Under the pieces are notes generated by a model that saw nothing but the letters and a program-made list of their open reading frames with translations, did not search any database and was not told where the DNA came from. DNA of 53,116 nucleotides. It comes from Lysobacterales bacterium (lineage in GTDB: Bacteria > Pseudomonadota > Gammaproteobacteria > Nevskiales > Salinisphaeraceae). Below are positions 1 to 7,978 of the stretch, piece by piece. Both the position numbers and the translations under genes were made by a program. Numbering within the stretch: position 1 is the first letter of the stretch; each line of letters begins with the position of its first letter. The DNA is taken from contig PBAO01000062.1 of the NCBI GenBank assembly GCA_002715985.1, forward strand, positions 1 through 53,116, read 5' to 3'.

Positions 1-283
1 CGAGGTCGCCCTGTCCTATGCCATCGGCGTGGCCGAGCCGACCTCGATCTGGGTCGAGACCTTCGGCACCGGCAAGATCGATGACGAGAAGATGACCGAT
101 CTCATCCGCTCGCATTTCGACCTGCGGCCCTACGGCATCCTCACGATGCTGGATCTGCAGCGCCCGATCTACGGCCCCACGGCAGCCTACGGCCACTTTG
201 GCCGCGAGGATCTGGATCTGCCCTGGGAGCGTACCGACAAGGCCGCCGCGCTGGCTGACGACGCCGGCATTCAGGCCGCTTAA
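1..283 (+). CDS. metK: S-adenosylmethionine synthetase, C-terminal part (cut by window start)
   Basis: The gene enters from the left edge in the frame starting at base 2 and ends with TAA at 281-283, giving the last 93 residues. The visible protein begins [20 protein letters not shown] and continues through FGTG and RPYGI to AAYGHFGR, the conserved C-terminal domain of MetK. The enzyme makes SAM from methionine and ATP in the cytoplasm. It is followed at 375 by ahcY and at 1904 by metF, so the region handles the SAM/methyl cycle. Two hairpins lie in the spacer to ahcY. Only the N-terminal part and promoter are missing; identification is firm. Confidence 0.96.
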   Translation, partial: EVALSYAIGVAEPTSIWVETFGTGKIDDEKMTDLIRSHFDLRPYGILTMLDLQRPIYGPTAAYGHFGREDLDLPWERTDKAAALADDAGIQAA

Positions 284-292
284 ACAGATTCT

Positions 293-311
293 CGCGCGAA
301 TCGTTCGCGCG
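293..311 (+). other. Short perfect hairpin after metK
   Basis: CGCGCGAA (293-300) pairs with TTCGCGCG (304-311) around a 3-nt loop. It lies 10 nt past the metK stop and just before the terminator hairpin at 313. It may stabilise the metK 3' end or form part of an attenuator; that role is inference. Confidence 0.5.
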
Positions 312-312
312 C

Positions 313-348
313 GCCGTCCGGCGCCTGAAGCCGGTCGGCCATTTTTTT
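313..348 (+). terminator. Rho-independent terminator or attenuator between metK and ahcY
   Basis: A 10-bp stem with a single T-T mismatch (GCCGTCCGGC at 313-322 against GCCGGTCGGC at 330-339, 7-nt loop) is followed by CA and seven T (342-348). It ends 13 nt before the ahcY Shine-Dalgarno, so ahcY either relies on read-through or has a promoter that I cannot place. Confidence 0.75.
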
Positions 349-374
349 CGCTTTCAAAGACAGGAGGTCGACAC

Positions 375-1796
375 ATGAGTGCACCTGCCGAGAAGATGAC
401 CGAAGACTACAAGATTGCCGATATCAGCCTGGCTCCGTGGGGCCGGCGTGAAATCGACATCGCCGAGACCGAGATGCCCGGCCTGGTCGCCGTGCGCGAG
501 GAGTTCGGCGCAGAACAGCCGCTCAAGGGCTGCCGGATCGCCGGTGCCCTGCACATGACCATTCAGACCGCCGTACTGATCGAGAGCCTGGAGGCGCTTG
601 GCGCCGATATCCGCTGGGCTTCCTGCAACGTGTTCTCCACGCAGGATCATGCCGCCGCGGCCATCGCCGAGCGCGGTATCCCGGTTTTCGCCTTCAAGGG
701 CGAGTCGGCCGAGGAATACTGGCAGTATATCCACGCCATCATGGACTGGTCGGATGGCGGTCTGCCCAACATGATTCTGGACGATGGCGGCGATGCCACG
801 ACGCTGGCCACCTTCGGGCCCAAGGCCACCGATGATCCGTCGCTGCTGGACAATCCCGGCTCGGACGAAGAGGCCGCACTGTTCAAGGTGATGAAGCAGC
901 GCCTGGCCGAGCAGCCGAACTTCTACAAGGATCTGCAGAAGGCCATCAAGGGCGTGACCGAGGAAACGACCACCGGTGTGCATCGTCTGTATCACCTGGC
1001 CAAGACCGACGGTCTGACCTTCCCGGCGATCAACGTCAACGACTCGGTCACCAAGTCCAAGTTCGACAACCTCTACGGCTGTCGCGAGTCGCTGGTTGAT
1101 GGCATCAAGCGCGCCACCGACGTGATGATCGCCGGCAAGGTCGCCATCGTGTGTGGCTACGGGGATGTCGGCAAGGGCAGCGTCGATTCGCTGCGCGGTC
1201 TGGGGGCCACGGTCTGCGTGACTGAAATCGACCCGATCAATGCCCTCCAGGCCGCCATGGAAGGCCTGCGTGTGGTGGATCTGGAAGACCCGGGCGTGGT
1301 CGAGCAGGCCGATATCTTCGTCACCGCCACCGGCAACTATCACGTGATCAACCACGATCACCTGAAGCGCATGCGCAACGAGGCGATCGTGTGCAACATC
1401 GGGCACTTCGATAACGAGATCGATGTGGCCTCGATGCGCAACTACGAGTGGGAAGAGATCAAGCCGCAGGTCGATCACATCACCTTCCCGGACGGCAAGA
1501 AGATCATCCTGCTGGCCGAAGGCCGCCTGGTGAACCTGGGCTGTGCCACCGGCCACCCCAGCTATGTCATGTCGAACTCGTTCACCAACCAGGTGCTGGC
1601 CCAGATCGAGCTCTGGAAGAACGGTGACAAGTACGAAAACGATGTCTACGTGCTGCCCAAGCATCTCGACGAAAAGGTCGCCGCGATGCATCTGGCACGG
1701 GTCAACGCCAAACTGACCCGCATGACGCCCGAGCAGGCCGAGTATCTCGGCGTCTCGGTCGACGGCCCGTACAAACCCGAGCACTATCGCTACTAA
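375..1796 (+). CDS. ahcY: Adenosylhomocysteinase (SAH hydrolase)
   Basis: The 473-residue protein reversibly splits S-adenosylhomocysteine into adenosine and homocysteine, removing the inhibitor produced by SAM-dependent methyltransferases. The NAD-binding motif GYGDVGKG is at about residues 261-268. Upstream lie [15 protein letters not shown] and [13 protein letters not shown] of the substrate domain, and the C terminus PYKPEHYRY carries the conserved Lys/Tyr that reach into the partner subunit. The ATG at 375 is chosen because AGGAGG (362-367) precedes it by 7 nt; the open frame extends further upstream but that part overlaps metK. It sits between metK and metF. Length is typical of the longer proteobacterial form. 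No SAH riboswitch is recognisable upstream. Confidence 0.97.
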   Translation: MSAPAEKMTEDYKIADISLAPWGRREIDIAETEMPGLVAVREEFGAEQPLKGCRIAGALHMTIQTAVLIESLEALGADIRWASCNVFSTQDHAAAAIAERGIPVFAFKGESAEEYWQYIHAIMDWSDGGLPNMILDDGGDATTLATFGPKATDDPSLLDNPGSDEEAALFKVMKQRLAEQPNFYKDLQKAIKGVTEETTTGVHRLYHLAKTDGLTFPAINVNDSVTKSKFDNLYGCRESLVDGIKRATDVMIAGKVAIVCGYGDVGKGSVDSLRGLGATVCVTEIDPINALQAAMEGLRVVDLEDPGVVEQADIFVTATGNYHVINHDHLKRMRNEAIVCNIGHFDNEIDVASMRNYEWEEIKPQVDHITFPDGKKIILLAEGRLVNLGCATGHPSYVMSNSFTNQVLAQIELWKNGDKYENDVYVLPKHLDEKVAAMHLARVNAKLTRMTPEQAEYLGVSVDGPYKPEHYRY

Positions 1797-1820
1797 GCGA
1801 TCGAGTCGCTCGACATCGAG

Positions 1821-1853
1821 CCCGGCCCGCGGCCCGCGTGGGCCGGGTTTTTT
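1821..1853 (+). terminator. Rho-independent terminator after ahcY
   Basis: CCCGGCCC (1821-1828) pairs with GGGCCGGG (1840-1847), followed by six T (1848-1853). It lies 25 nt past the ahcY stop and separates ahcY from metF. Confidence 0.85.
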
Positions 1854-1903
1854 ATGCCGATCCACAATGCGCGAATCCTGTCGCGCACGACCAAGGAGAC
1901 CCC

Positions 1904-2788
1904 ATGCGCGAGGATGTCTCACAAAACGATTTCTCGATCGAGCTGTTTCCGCCGAAGGGGCCCAAGGGGGCTGCCCGTCTGGAAGACGCGCTCACCGAGC
2001 TCGGCGCGCTGAATCCGGCCTTCTTTTCGGTGACGTTCGGCGCTGGCGGTACCACTCGCTCGGGCACCCTGGACACGGTCAAGACCGCCATGCGCGTGAC
2101 CGGGCGCCCGGCGGCCCCCCATCTGTCGTGTATCGAGGGCACCCAAGACTCCATCGGCGAACTGCTCGACAATTACAAGGCGGCCGGGGTCGAGCGGATC
2201 GTCGCCCTTCGAGGCGATCTGCCCGACGGCATGGACAAGCCCGGCGTATTCAACTACGCCAACGAACTGGTGGCTTTCATCAAGGAGCGCCACGGCGATG
2301 ATTTCCATCTGGAAGTCGGCGCCTATCCGGAATTCCATCCGACAGCCCCCTCGCCCGAGGCGGATATCGATAATTTCATCGGCAAGATACGCGCCGGGGC
2401 CGATTCGGCGATCACCCAGTATTTCTATAACGCCGATGCCTACTTCAACTTCGTTGACGAGGTCAGCGCCCGCGGGGTGGACGTGCCGATCGTGCCCGGC
2501 ATCATGCCGATCACCGATTTTGACCAGGTCTCGCGCTTCTCGGCGATGTGCGGGGCCGATATTCCGCGCTGGGTGCGCCAGAAGATGGAAGGCTACGGCG
2601 ACGACAAGGCATCGGTCCGGGCCTTCGGCCGCGAACTGGTCTACAACCTGTGCGAACAGCTTCTGGCCGGCGGCGCGCCGGGGCTGCATTTCTACGCGCT
2701 CAACAAGAGCCAACCCACCGCCACGCTCTGGCAGGATCTGAAACTGCCGACCGGCGAAAGCGATGCAGCCCAATCAGGTGTGAGCTAA
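1904..2788 (+). CDS. metF: 5,10-methylenetetrahydrofolate reductase
   Basis: A 294-residue cytoplasmic flavoenzyme that reduces 5,10-methylene-THF to 5-methyl-THF, the methyl donor for homocysteine remethylation. The sequence has the family landmarks SIELFPPKG near the N terminus, FFSVTFGAGG, APHLSC, IVALRGDLP, EVGAYPEFHPTA, ITQYFYNADAY and PGIMPITDF, and ends with the LHFYALN strand. The ATG at 1904 has AGGAG at 1894-1898; earlier in-frame starts would run through the ahcY terminator and are rejected. Together with metK and ahcY it completes most of the SAM cycle; a methionine synthase gene is not in the window. Length matches E. coli MetF. Confidence 0.96.
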   Translation: MREDVSQNDFSIELFPPKGPKGAARLEDALTELGALNPAFFSVTFGAGGTTRSGTLDTVKTAMRVTGRPAAPHLSCIEGTQDSIGELLDNYKAAGVERIVALRGDLPDGMDKPGVFNYANELVAFIKERHGDDFHLEVGAYPEFHPTAPSPEADIDNFIGKIRAGADSAITQYFYNADAYFNFVDEVSARGVDVPIVPGIMPITDFDQVSRFSAMCGADIPRWVRQKMEGYGDDKASVRAFGRELVYNLCEQLLAGGAPGLHFYALNKSQPTATLWQDLKLPTGESDAAQSGVS

Positions 2789-2902
2789 AGCCTGTCTTTA
2801 CCAGACAAGTCGTCGCAGCGGCGTGAAAACCGGGCACGACAAGGCCCGGCGCAGGCCATGCAGCGACATGTCTGATCACGACACGCGCGTTCCAGAACGA
2901 CG

Positions 2903-2924
2903 AAACCCGGCATGGGCCGGGTTT
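2903..2924. terminator. Bidirectional terminator between metF and marR-like gene
   Basis: AAACCCGGC (2903-2911) pairs perfectly with GCCGGGTTT (2916-2924) around loop ATGG. The A tract on one side and T tract on the other let it serve both metF (+) and the MarR gene (-), which converge here. A second 6-bp hairpin (CCGGGC/GCCCGG, 2830-2849) lies closer to metF. Confidence 0.75.
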
Positions 2925-2952
2925 CGACTCGACGGGCCGGGATCAGCGCGCC

Positions 2953-3441
2953 TCAGTCCTCGTTGAGCATATCGCGCAGCGCATCGTTATGCCGGGCCAT
3001 CAGGTCGGCATAAACCCGTCGATCCTCGTCGCTCCACTCCACGAAGGCCTCGCCGATCCGCTCCAGACGACGTGCCCGCACCTCGACGGCTGCATCACGC
3101 CCGGCTTCGGTGATGGTCACGAAACCACCTCGACGGTCATCGGGGTTGTCATGCTTGTCGACCAGGCCGGCACTTTTCATCGCCGCGACCTGACGGGTGA
3201 CCGTCGAGGCATCCAGATTGACCTGCTCGGCCAGCGCCCCCACCGATTGACGATCGTTGCGCTCCAGCAGGATCAGCAACAGATAGTGCGCGCGCTCCAA
3301 CCCGTAATGGAACCGACGCCGTGCAGCTTCCAGCCGACGCACCAGGAAGGCCAATTCGTACTCGAGCGATTCCACCGACGGACAATTGGTCGGTAAATGG
3401 TTTCCAAGGCTCGGGTCTTGTTGCTCACTGCGACGTTGCAT
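2953..3441 (-). CDS. MarR-family transcriptional regulator
   Basis: A 162-residue winged-helix DNA-binding protein. The central part reads LLLILLERNDRQSVGALAEQ followed by DASTVTRQVAAMKSAGLVDK, the MarR helix-turn-helix. Next comes the wing with the signature NPDDRRGGFVTITEAGR, then a C-terminal dimerisation helix. The start ATG is at 3439-3441. It is divergent from the dehydrogenase at 3623, and the 181-bp spacer carries inverted repeats that could be its operator, so autoregulation and control of the dehydrogenase are plausible inferences. The ligand is unknown; no redox-sensing Cys near the N terminus suggests an OhrR assignment. Confidence 0.92.
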   Translation of the reverse strand: MQRRSEQQDPSLGNHLPTNCPSVESLEYELAFLVRRLEAARRRFHYGLERAHYLLLILLERNDRQSVGALAEQVNLDASTVTRQVAAMKSAGLVDKHDNPDDRRGGFVTITEAGRDAAVEVRARRLERIGEAFVEWSDEDRRVYADLMARHNDALRDMLNED

Positions 3442-3470
3442 CGGTTCGCACTTCCGGGTTGAGATGGAAT

Positions 3471-3536
3471 AACATTATGTTGCTGCAGTATACCGGAGTG
3501 GCATGGCGTGTTGGAGAACGCGATATTACTGCAGCA
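3471..3536. promoter_or_regulatory. Inverted repeats between marR-like gene and dehydrogenase
   Basis: AACAT-T-ATGTT (3471-3481) is an 11-nt interrupted palindrome. It is followed directly by GCTGCAGTA, and TGCTGCAGTA (3481-3490) recurs inverted as TACTGCAGCA at 3527-3536. These sit in the divergent promoter region and are candidate MarR-family operator half-sites. No clear -35/-10 pair could be fixed. Confidence 0.4.
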
Positions 3537-3622
3537 TGCACCGACCCCGCCAGCGCATCAACACCTGCCACGGCGTGCGGCAAGCATTTAGGATAGTGGC
3601 GTGATTTTCGACGGATGATCCC

Positions 3623-4576
3623 ATGCTGGGCGTATTTCTGGATGTCGGATCGGTTGGCGACGATCTCGACTGGCAGGCACTGAGTGCGGCGGCCGACGAG
3701 TGGCAGACCCACCACAACACACAGGCCGATGAGGTGGCCCCGCGGATCGCCCGGGCCGATATCGTGGTGACCAACAAGGTGGTCCTCGACAGGGCGATGA
3801 TCGAAGGGGCCGCCCGGCTCAAGCTGATCTGTGTAGCGGCCACCGGCGTCAACAACGTCGATCTGGACGCCGCGGCCGCCCGCGACATCCCGGTGATCAA
3901 CGTGACCGGCTATGCCACGCCCGCTGTTTCCCAGCATGTCCTGGCCGTCATGCTGGGCTTTGCCACGCGCTGGGCCGACTATCACCGCGACGTCATGGCC
4001 GGAGCCTGGCAGCGCTCGGAGTTCTTCTGTCGTCTGGATCATCCGATCGAGGAGCTGGCCGGCAAAACGCTGGTCATCGTCGGCCACGGCGAGCTCGGCG
4101 AGGCCGTGGCCCGACGCGCGGCCGCTTTCGATATGCAGGTCGTGGTCGCCGAGCGTCCCGGCGCCGCCGAGGTGCGGCCCGGCCGCGTGGCCTTCGACGA
4201 GGCCCTGCCCCGGGCCGACTACATGAGCCTGCACTGCCCGCTGACCGAGGCCACGCATCACCTGATCGACGCCGACGCGCTGTCTCGGATGAAGACCAGC
4301 GCGTACCTGATCAACACCGCACGCGGGCCGATCATCGACAGCCACGCCCTGATCACGGCACTGCGCACCGGCGAAATCGCCGGCGCGGCCGTGGACGTGC
4401 TGGATACCGAGCCACCGCGCAACGGGCATCCGCTGATCGATGCCGATCTGGACAACCTGATCATCACGCCACACACCGCCTGGGGGTCGCGTGCGGCCCG
4501 TCAGCGCATGCTCGACGGCGTGGCCGCCAATATCCGGGCTTTTCTCGACGGCGACGACAGCGGGCGGGTGAATTAG
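3623..4576 (+). CDS. D-2-hydroxyacid dehydrogenase, glycerate dehydrogenase (HprA) type
   Basis: A 317-residue cytoplasmic NAD(P)-dependent oxidoreductase that interconverts a 2-keto acid and a D-2-hydroxy acid; the closest match by motif is glycerate/hydroxypyruvate reductase. The Rossmann motif is G154-H-G-E-L-G159. The catalytic triad expected for the family is visible: R234 in NTARGP, E263 in DTEPP and H284 in TPHTAWGS; the run TAWGSRAARQRML is typical of HprA-like members. It is divergent from the MarR gene and ends before a convergent methyltransferase gene. Substrate cannot be fixed from sequence, so I leave the gene symbol blank. Confidence 0.9.
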   Translation: MLGVFLDVGSVGDDLDWQALSAAADEWQTHHNTQADEVAPRIARADIVVTNKVVLDRAMIEGAARLKLICVAATGVNNVDLDAAAARDIPVINVTGYATPAVSQHVLAVMLGFATRWADYHRDVMAGAWQRSEFFCRLDHPIEELAGKTLVIVGHGELGEAVARRAAAFDMQVVVAERPGAAEVRPGRVAFDEALPRADYMSLHCPLTEATHHLIDADALSRMKTSAYLINTARGPIIDSHALITALRTGEIAGAAVDVLDTEPPRNGHPLIDADLDNLIITPHTAWGSRAARQRMLDGVAANIRAFLDGDDSGRVN

Positions 4577-4584
4577 ACGCTGTT

Positions 4585-4614
4585 GTGTACGGGCGCCGCG
4601 TCGGTGCCCGACAC
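4585..4614. terminator. Hairpin between convergent genes
   Basis: GTGT-A-CGGGC-G-CC pairs with GG-T-GCCCG-ACAC around a 5-nt loop (4598-4602). It lies 8 nt past the dehydrogenase stop. There is no T tract, so it is a termination or 3'-end structure only by position. Confidence 0.45.
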
Positions 4615-4652
4615 GCAACGACCCGTCGACAAAACAGCGCTTGGCGCGAATG

Positions 4653-4677
4653 CGTACGAAACGGCAACCGCTCCTAA
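4653..4677 (+). repeat. 25-nt imperfect repeat, copy 1
   Basis: Begins CGTACGAAACG and matches the copy at 7921-7945 at 22 of 25 positions. It overlaps the last codons of the DUF938 gene, whereas copy 2 is intergenic. Significance is unclear. Confidence 0.4.
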
Positions 4678-5270
4678 CGCTTCGACCAGATCAGTAGACG
4701 ATTATCCCGAGGCATGATCTGACAGGCCGCCGGCACCAGCCCGGCGGCCCCGGCCAGGGCGTCGAGCGTCTGACGCGTGCGCAGCCCCATGGCCGGATCA
4801 CGTGCCCGCAGCGCGGCATCAAAGCGTTGATTACCCGCTCCGGCCGTCTGCCGGGTATCGAAGAAAGGCCCGTACAGGCACAGATGCCCGCCCGCCTCCA
4901 GCACCGCCGCGCCGTGGTGAAACAATGCACGCACGCCCGTCATCGGCATGATGTGCGCGATGTTGGCCCCGAAGATCATCGTGTATTGCCCCGCAGGCCA
5001 CGCTTGTCGCACGTCGAGTGTGATCGGCGCAGGTTGTGTCGTGATCGGCTCGCGGCTCAGGCGATCGCAAAGAGCGGCCATGCCCGCGGACGTCTCGCTC
5101 ATCTGCCAGGCGATATCCGGGCGTCGTTCGGTGATATAGCGGGCGTGGACGCCTTGGCCGCTTCCGATCTCGAGAACGCGCGTGCCCGGCGAAAGCCAGG
5201 GCGAGAGCGCCTCGTATATCGGTGCGCGGTTGCGCACTGCCGCACGGGTATCGCCAATCTGTGAAGCCAT
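4674..5270 (-). CDS. DUF938 family SAM-dependent methyltransferase
   Basis: A 198-residue protein with a class I methyltransferase fold. The SAM-binding glycine motif VLEIGSGQGVHARY is at about residues 32-45, followed by SETSAGM (post-II acidic region) and GANIAHIMP (motif IV region), all typical of DUF938. Members act on unknown small molecules. The ATG at 5268-5270 is chosen because the homologous region (NRAPIYEAL) begins shortly after it; the open frame extends 37 codons upstream into the divergent promoter of the phosphodiesterase gene. It is convergent with the dehydrogenase and divergent from cpdA. It is not BioC, although bioC is missing from the bio cluster elsewhere in the window. 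Confidence 0.88.
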   Translation of the reverse strand: MASQIGDTRAAVRNRAPIYEALSPWLSPGTRVLEIGSGQGVHARYITERRPDIAWQMSETSAGMAALCDRLSREPITTQPAPITLDVRQAWPAGQYTMIFGANIAHIMPMTGVRALFHHGAAVLEAGGHLCLYGPFFDTRQTAGAGNQRFDAALRARDPAMGLRTRQTLDALAGAAGLVPAACQIMPRDNRLLIWSKR

Positions 5271-5354
5271 GCTCTGCTCGTGCCGTGGTTGCAATGGCCT
5301 CGATTGTGACCAACGATCGGCGCCTGTGTCGCACAGCCCCCCGAATCGCCTGCC

Positions 5355-6134
5355 ATGACCGATACCCGGTATATCGCCCATCTGACCGATTCACATCTAC
5401 TGGCCGATCCCGACGCCTGTCTGCATGGGTGGGCGGTTGCCGAGGCCTTCAAACGGGTCTGGGCGGACATGCGCGCCTGCCTGCCGGCCCCGGATGCGCT
5501 CGTGCTGGGCGGGGACCTGGTCGATGATCGATCGCCGGCCGGTTATCGCTGGCTGGCCGACCAGCTGGCCGCGCTGGATTGCCCGGTGCTGGCTGTGGCC
5601 GGCAATCACGACGACCCCCATGCGATGACACAGCACTTGCGCGGCGCGCACGTGCACGGCGCGCTGTATCTCGGACCCTGGCGCCTGATCGGGCTGAACA
5701 CCCAAGTGCCGGGGGCCGAGCACGGCCAGCTGCGCGAGCACGATCGCCAGCGCCTTGATACGGCATTGAAAGATTCAACGCGATATACCGTGGCCGTGAT
5801 GCATCACCCGCCGATCGCCGTTGGCACGGCGTGGATCGATGCCATCGGCCTGGCCGATCGCACGGTCTTGGCCGACCAGGTGGCTGCCAGCGCCTCTTGT
5901 CGCGGTATTCTGGCCGGGCACGTCCATCAGGCGTTCACCGGCAGACTGGGCGATTGCCCGATCTGGACCACGCCCTCGACCATGCGCCAATTCCGGCCCG
6001 GGGCAACGACGTTCACCGAAGACAAGGCCGTCGCGCCGGGCTGGCGCTGGCTGGCATTACATGATGACGGAGGCGTGGAAACCGGCCTTCGACGGGTCGG
6101 CGATCCACGCCGTCGGATCGCGCTAAAAGCCTGA
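5355..6134 (+). CDS. cpdA: 3',5'-cyclic-AMP phosphodiesterase CpdA-like metallophosphoesterase
   Basis: A 259-residue calcineurin-like phosphoesterase, class III cyclic nucleotide phosphodiesterase. All metal-ligand motifs are present: D12-S-H14, GGD54, GNHD (83-86), HHPP (150-153) and GHVH (188-191). It is predicted to hydrolyse cAMP in the cytoplasm and so tune CRP signalling. The N terminus TRYIAHLTDSHL and length match E. coli CpdA. It starts 85 bp from the divergent DUF938 gene. The usual neighbours (nudF, yqiB, parE) are not here. Activity on other phosphodiesters cannot be excluded. Confidence 0.9.
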   Translation: MTDTRYIAHLTDSHLLADPDACLHGWAVAEAFKRVWADMRACLPAPDALVLGGDLVDDRSPAGYRWLADQLAALDCPVLAVAGNHDDPHAMTQHLRGAHVHGALYLGPWRLIGLNTQVPGAEHGQLREHDRQRLDTALKDSTRYTVAVMHHPPIAVGTAWIDAIGLADRTVLADQVAASASCRGILAGHVHQAFTGRLGDCPIWTTPSTMRQFRPGATTFTEDKAVAPGWRWLALHDDGGVETGLRRVGDPRRRIALKA

Positions 6135-6467
6135 CAGACAACGCGAAAGCCCCTTGATTCACATCTGTTGTGGATAACTCTGTGGGCAAGCGGTGGTTGA
6201 CAGCGGTTTCGCGGCGTCATTCCAAGTGATTGCACAAAGCGGTGAATTTGTAACCAATCCGACACAGCATCGACAAATCAATCACTTAAAGCGATACCCC
6301 CTCGAACCGGCGCCAACGATCACAAAATTTTTTATCGCCTTGCTTGCATCAAAAAGTCGCTGTGCATAAGAAAAATCCGCTCGGCGGCGCCAGAACGGCC
6401 GTAATGACCGGCTGTTGACAGCACACGGGCGCGAGACGACCCCACGATCATCGGTACACTGAAGGCC
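6135..6467. other. Gene-free AT-richer gap with DnaA-box-like sites
   Basis: This 333-bp gap, the longest in the window, holds two exact matches to the DnaA box written in reverse (TGTGNATAA): TGTGGATAA at 6169-6177 and TGTGCATAA at 6361-6369. A weaker TGTGGGCAA lies at 6181-6189, 3 nt after the first. All have the same orientation. An A/T stretch (ACAAAATTTTTTAT) begins at 6322. A TTGACA at 6415-6420 could be a -35 for thiD, but no good -10 follows at 16-18 nt. No ORF with family similarity and no TPP riboswitch is visible. Confidence 0.55.
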
Positions 6468-7241
6468 ATGCAGATATCCAACACACTTATCATCGCCGGG
6501 CATGATCCGAGCGGCGGCGCGGGCATTCAGGCCGATATCGAGGCCGTGGCGGCCGCCGGCGGGCACGCGGCCACGCTGGTGACTGCCCTGACCTGTCAGG
6601 ACACTCACAACGTCTATGATGTTCGCATCACCGATACCGATTTCTTCGCCCGGTGCCTGTCGCGCCTGGAAGCCGACATGGCCTTCGCCGCGCTCAAGAC
6701 CGGTGTCTTGGCCAGCATCGATCAGGTCGAGGCCGTTGCCGGCTTTTGTGAGCGGCATCCGACAGTGCCCGTGGTGATCGATCCGGTACTGATCGCCAGC
6801 GGCGGCGGCCGGCTGGCCGAGGATTCGGTGGGCAAGCGCCTGCGCGAGCGGCTCATCGACAAGGCCACGCTGATCACCCCGAACGCCCGCGAAGCGCGCG
6901 CGCTGTGCGATGGCCAGGATGATCTGGATCGATGTGGTCGCCAGCTGGCCGAGCGTGCCGGTCATGTGCTGATCACCGGCGGCGATACCGACGGCCCGAG
7001 CGTGATCAACCGCCTGTTCACGACCCAGGGCGAGATCGCGCGCTACGAATGGCCACGCCTGGATGGTGTCTTTCATGGCTCGGGCTGTACGCTGGCGGCC
7101 AGCATCGCGGCCCGGCTGGCGGCCGGCATGTCGCTGGAGGCCGCACTTTCCACGGCCCAGGCCGATGTTCACGAGATGCTTGCCAACGCGTTTTCAGCCG
7201 GTAGCGGCCAGGCGATCCCCGACCGGCTGTCCCGACAATGA
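6468..7241 (+). CDS. thiD: Hydroxymethylpyrimidine/phosphomethylpyrimidine kinase
   Basis: A 257-residue ribokinase-fold enzyme that phosphorylates HMP and then HMP-P to give HMP-PP for thiamine synthesis. The N-terminal IAGHDPSGGAGIQAD (about 9-23) is the substrate-binding signature. The C-terminal GVFHGSGCTLAASIAARLAAG holds the anion hole and the active-site cysteine region (near residue 206). VVIDPVLIASGGGRL and TPNAREA are also typical. The stop overlaps the thiE start (ATGA at 7238), so the two are translationally coupled. It begins after the DnaA-box gap. Length and motifs are standard. Confidence 0.96.
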   Translation: MQISNTLIIAGHDPSGGAGIQADIEAVAAAGGHAATLVTALTCQDTHNVYDVRITDTDFFARCLSRLEADMAFAALKTGVLASIDQVEAVAGFCERHPTVPVVIDPVLIASGGGRLAEDSVGKRLRERLIDKATLITPNAREARALCDGQDDLDRCGRQLAERAGHVLITGGDTDGPSVINRLFTTQGEIARYEWPRLDGVFHGSGCTLAASIAARLAAGMSLEAALSTAQADVHEMLANAFSAGSGQAIPDRLSRQ

Positions 7242-7861
7242 GCCTGTCGCGCGGCATTTACGGCGTCTATGACCGCGGCGGGCTGGCCGATGATGCTCTG
7301 GCCCGGGTGTCGCTTGTTCTGGCCGAAGGTCTGGTCTGTCTGCAATATCGCGATAAACGCACCGAGGCGCCTGATCATCGGCTGATCGCCGATCTCCAGG
7401 CCCTGTGCCGGGCTCACGAGACGCCCTTCATCATCAACGACGACTGGCGCCTGGCCGCCGAGGTCGGGGCCGACGGCGTTCATCTGGGCCAGAGCGACGG
7501 CGATGTTGCCGAGGCCCGGGCAGCGCTGGGCCCGGCGGCAATCCTGGGGGTCAGCTGCCAGGATCGTATTGATCGCGCCCGGCAGGCACTGGCCGCCGGC
7601 GCTGATCACGTCAGCTTCGGCCGGTTCTTCGTCTCTACGACCAAGCCCGATGCCCCGCCGGCCGATCCCGCGGTTCTCGCCCGGGCGCGATCCCTGGGCG
7701 TGCCGATCGTGGCCATCGGCGGGATCGATGCCGACAACGCCGCCCGCCTGGTCGCCGCCGGCGCTGATCTCGTGGCGGTCTCACGGGCCCTGTTCGCCCG
7801 CGCCGACGGGCCGGCCACCGCCGGCCGGCTGCGTGCGCTGTTCGATCAGCCGGCGCAATGA
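7238..7861 (+). CDS. thiE: Thiamine-phosphate synthase
   Basis: A 207-residue TIM-barrel enzyme joining HMP-PP from ThiD with hydroxyethylthiazole phosphate to make thiamine phosphate. Visible motifs are LQYRDKR (pyrimidine/diphosphate binding), PFIINDDWRLA, GADGVHLGQSDGD, GVSCQ, ADHVSFGRFFVSTTKPDAP and AIGGIDADNA. The C terminus holds the phosphate-binding GADLVAVSRALF. The start ATG overlaps the thiD stop by 4 nt. A 117-bp spacer separates it from hemL, a gene pairing common in gammaproteobacteria. Confidence 0.95.
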   Translation: MSLSRGIYGVYDRGGLADDALARVSLVLAEGLVCLQYRDKRTEAPDHRLIADLQALCRAHETPFIINDDWRLAAEVGADGVHLGQSDGDVAEARAALGPAAILGVSCQDRIDRARQALAAGADHVSFGRFFVSTTKPDAPPADPAVLARARSLGVPIVAIGGIDADNAARLVAAGADLVAVSRALFARADGPATAGRLRALFDQPAQ

Positions 7862-7920
7862 CCGCGGGCGCTGTGAGCCCGGGCAGACGGGCCGGGCGCG
7901 GCCCGCTTTGACGCCGGACT

Positions 7921-7945
7921 CGTACGAAACGCCAACAGCGCCTAA
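7921..7945 (+). repeat. 25-nt imperfect repeat, copy 2
   Basis: Matches 4653-4677 at 22 of 25 positions (shared CGTACGAAACG, CAAC and CCTAA blocks). It lies in the thiE-hemL spacer and runs into TAAAAT (7943-7948), which resembles a -10 element, so it may be part of the hemL promoter. Confidence 0.4.
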
Positions 7946-7978
7946 AATCACGGGCCTGCACGTCATTCGGAGTCTCCC

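Noticed and set aside
284-374. SAH riboswitch ahead of ahcY
   Set aside because: Only simple hairpins and a T tract are present; the conserved pseudoknot core was not recognised.
354-1922. A 522-codon open frame on the minus strand across ahcY
   Set aside because: It mirrors ahcY codons, has no recognisable family motif and lies opposite a firmly identified gene. Long antisense frames are common in GC-rich DNA.
3425-4618. A 397-codon minus-strand frame across the dehydrogenase gene
   Set aside because: No family motif; it runs over the catalytic motifs of the plus-strand dehydrogenase and into its promoter.
4674-5270. The DUF938 methyltransferase as the missing BioC
   Set aside because: Its motifs fit DUF938, and it is far from the bio cluster. 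Nothing in it suggests malonyl-ACP methyltransfer.
6135-6467. TPP riboswitch ahead of thiD
   Set aside because: The conserved CTGAGA and ACCTGAT-type segments of the THI box are not present.
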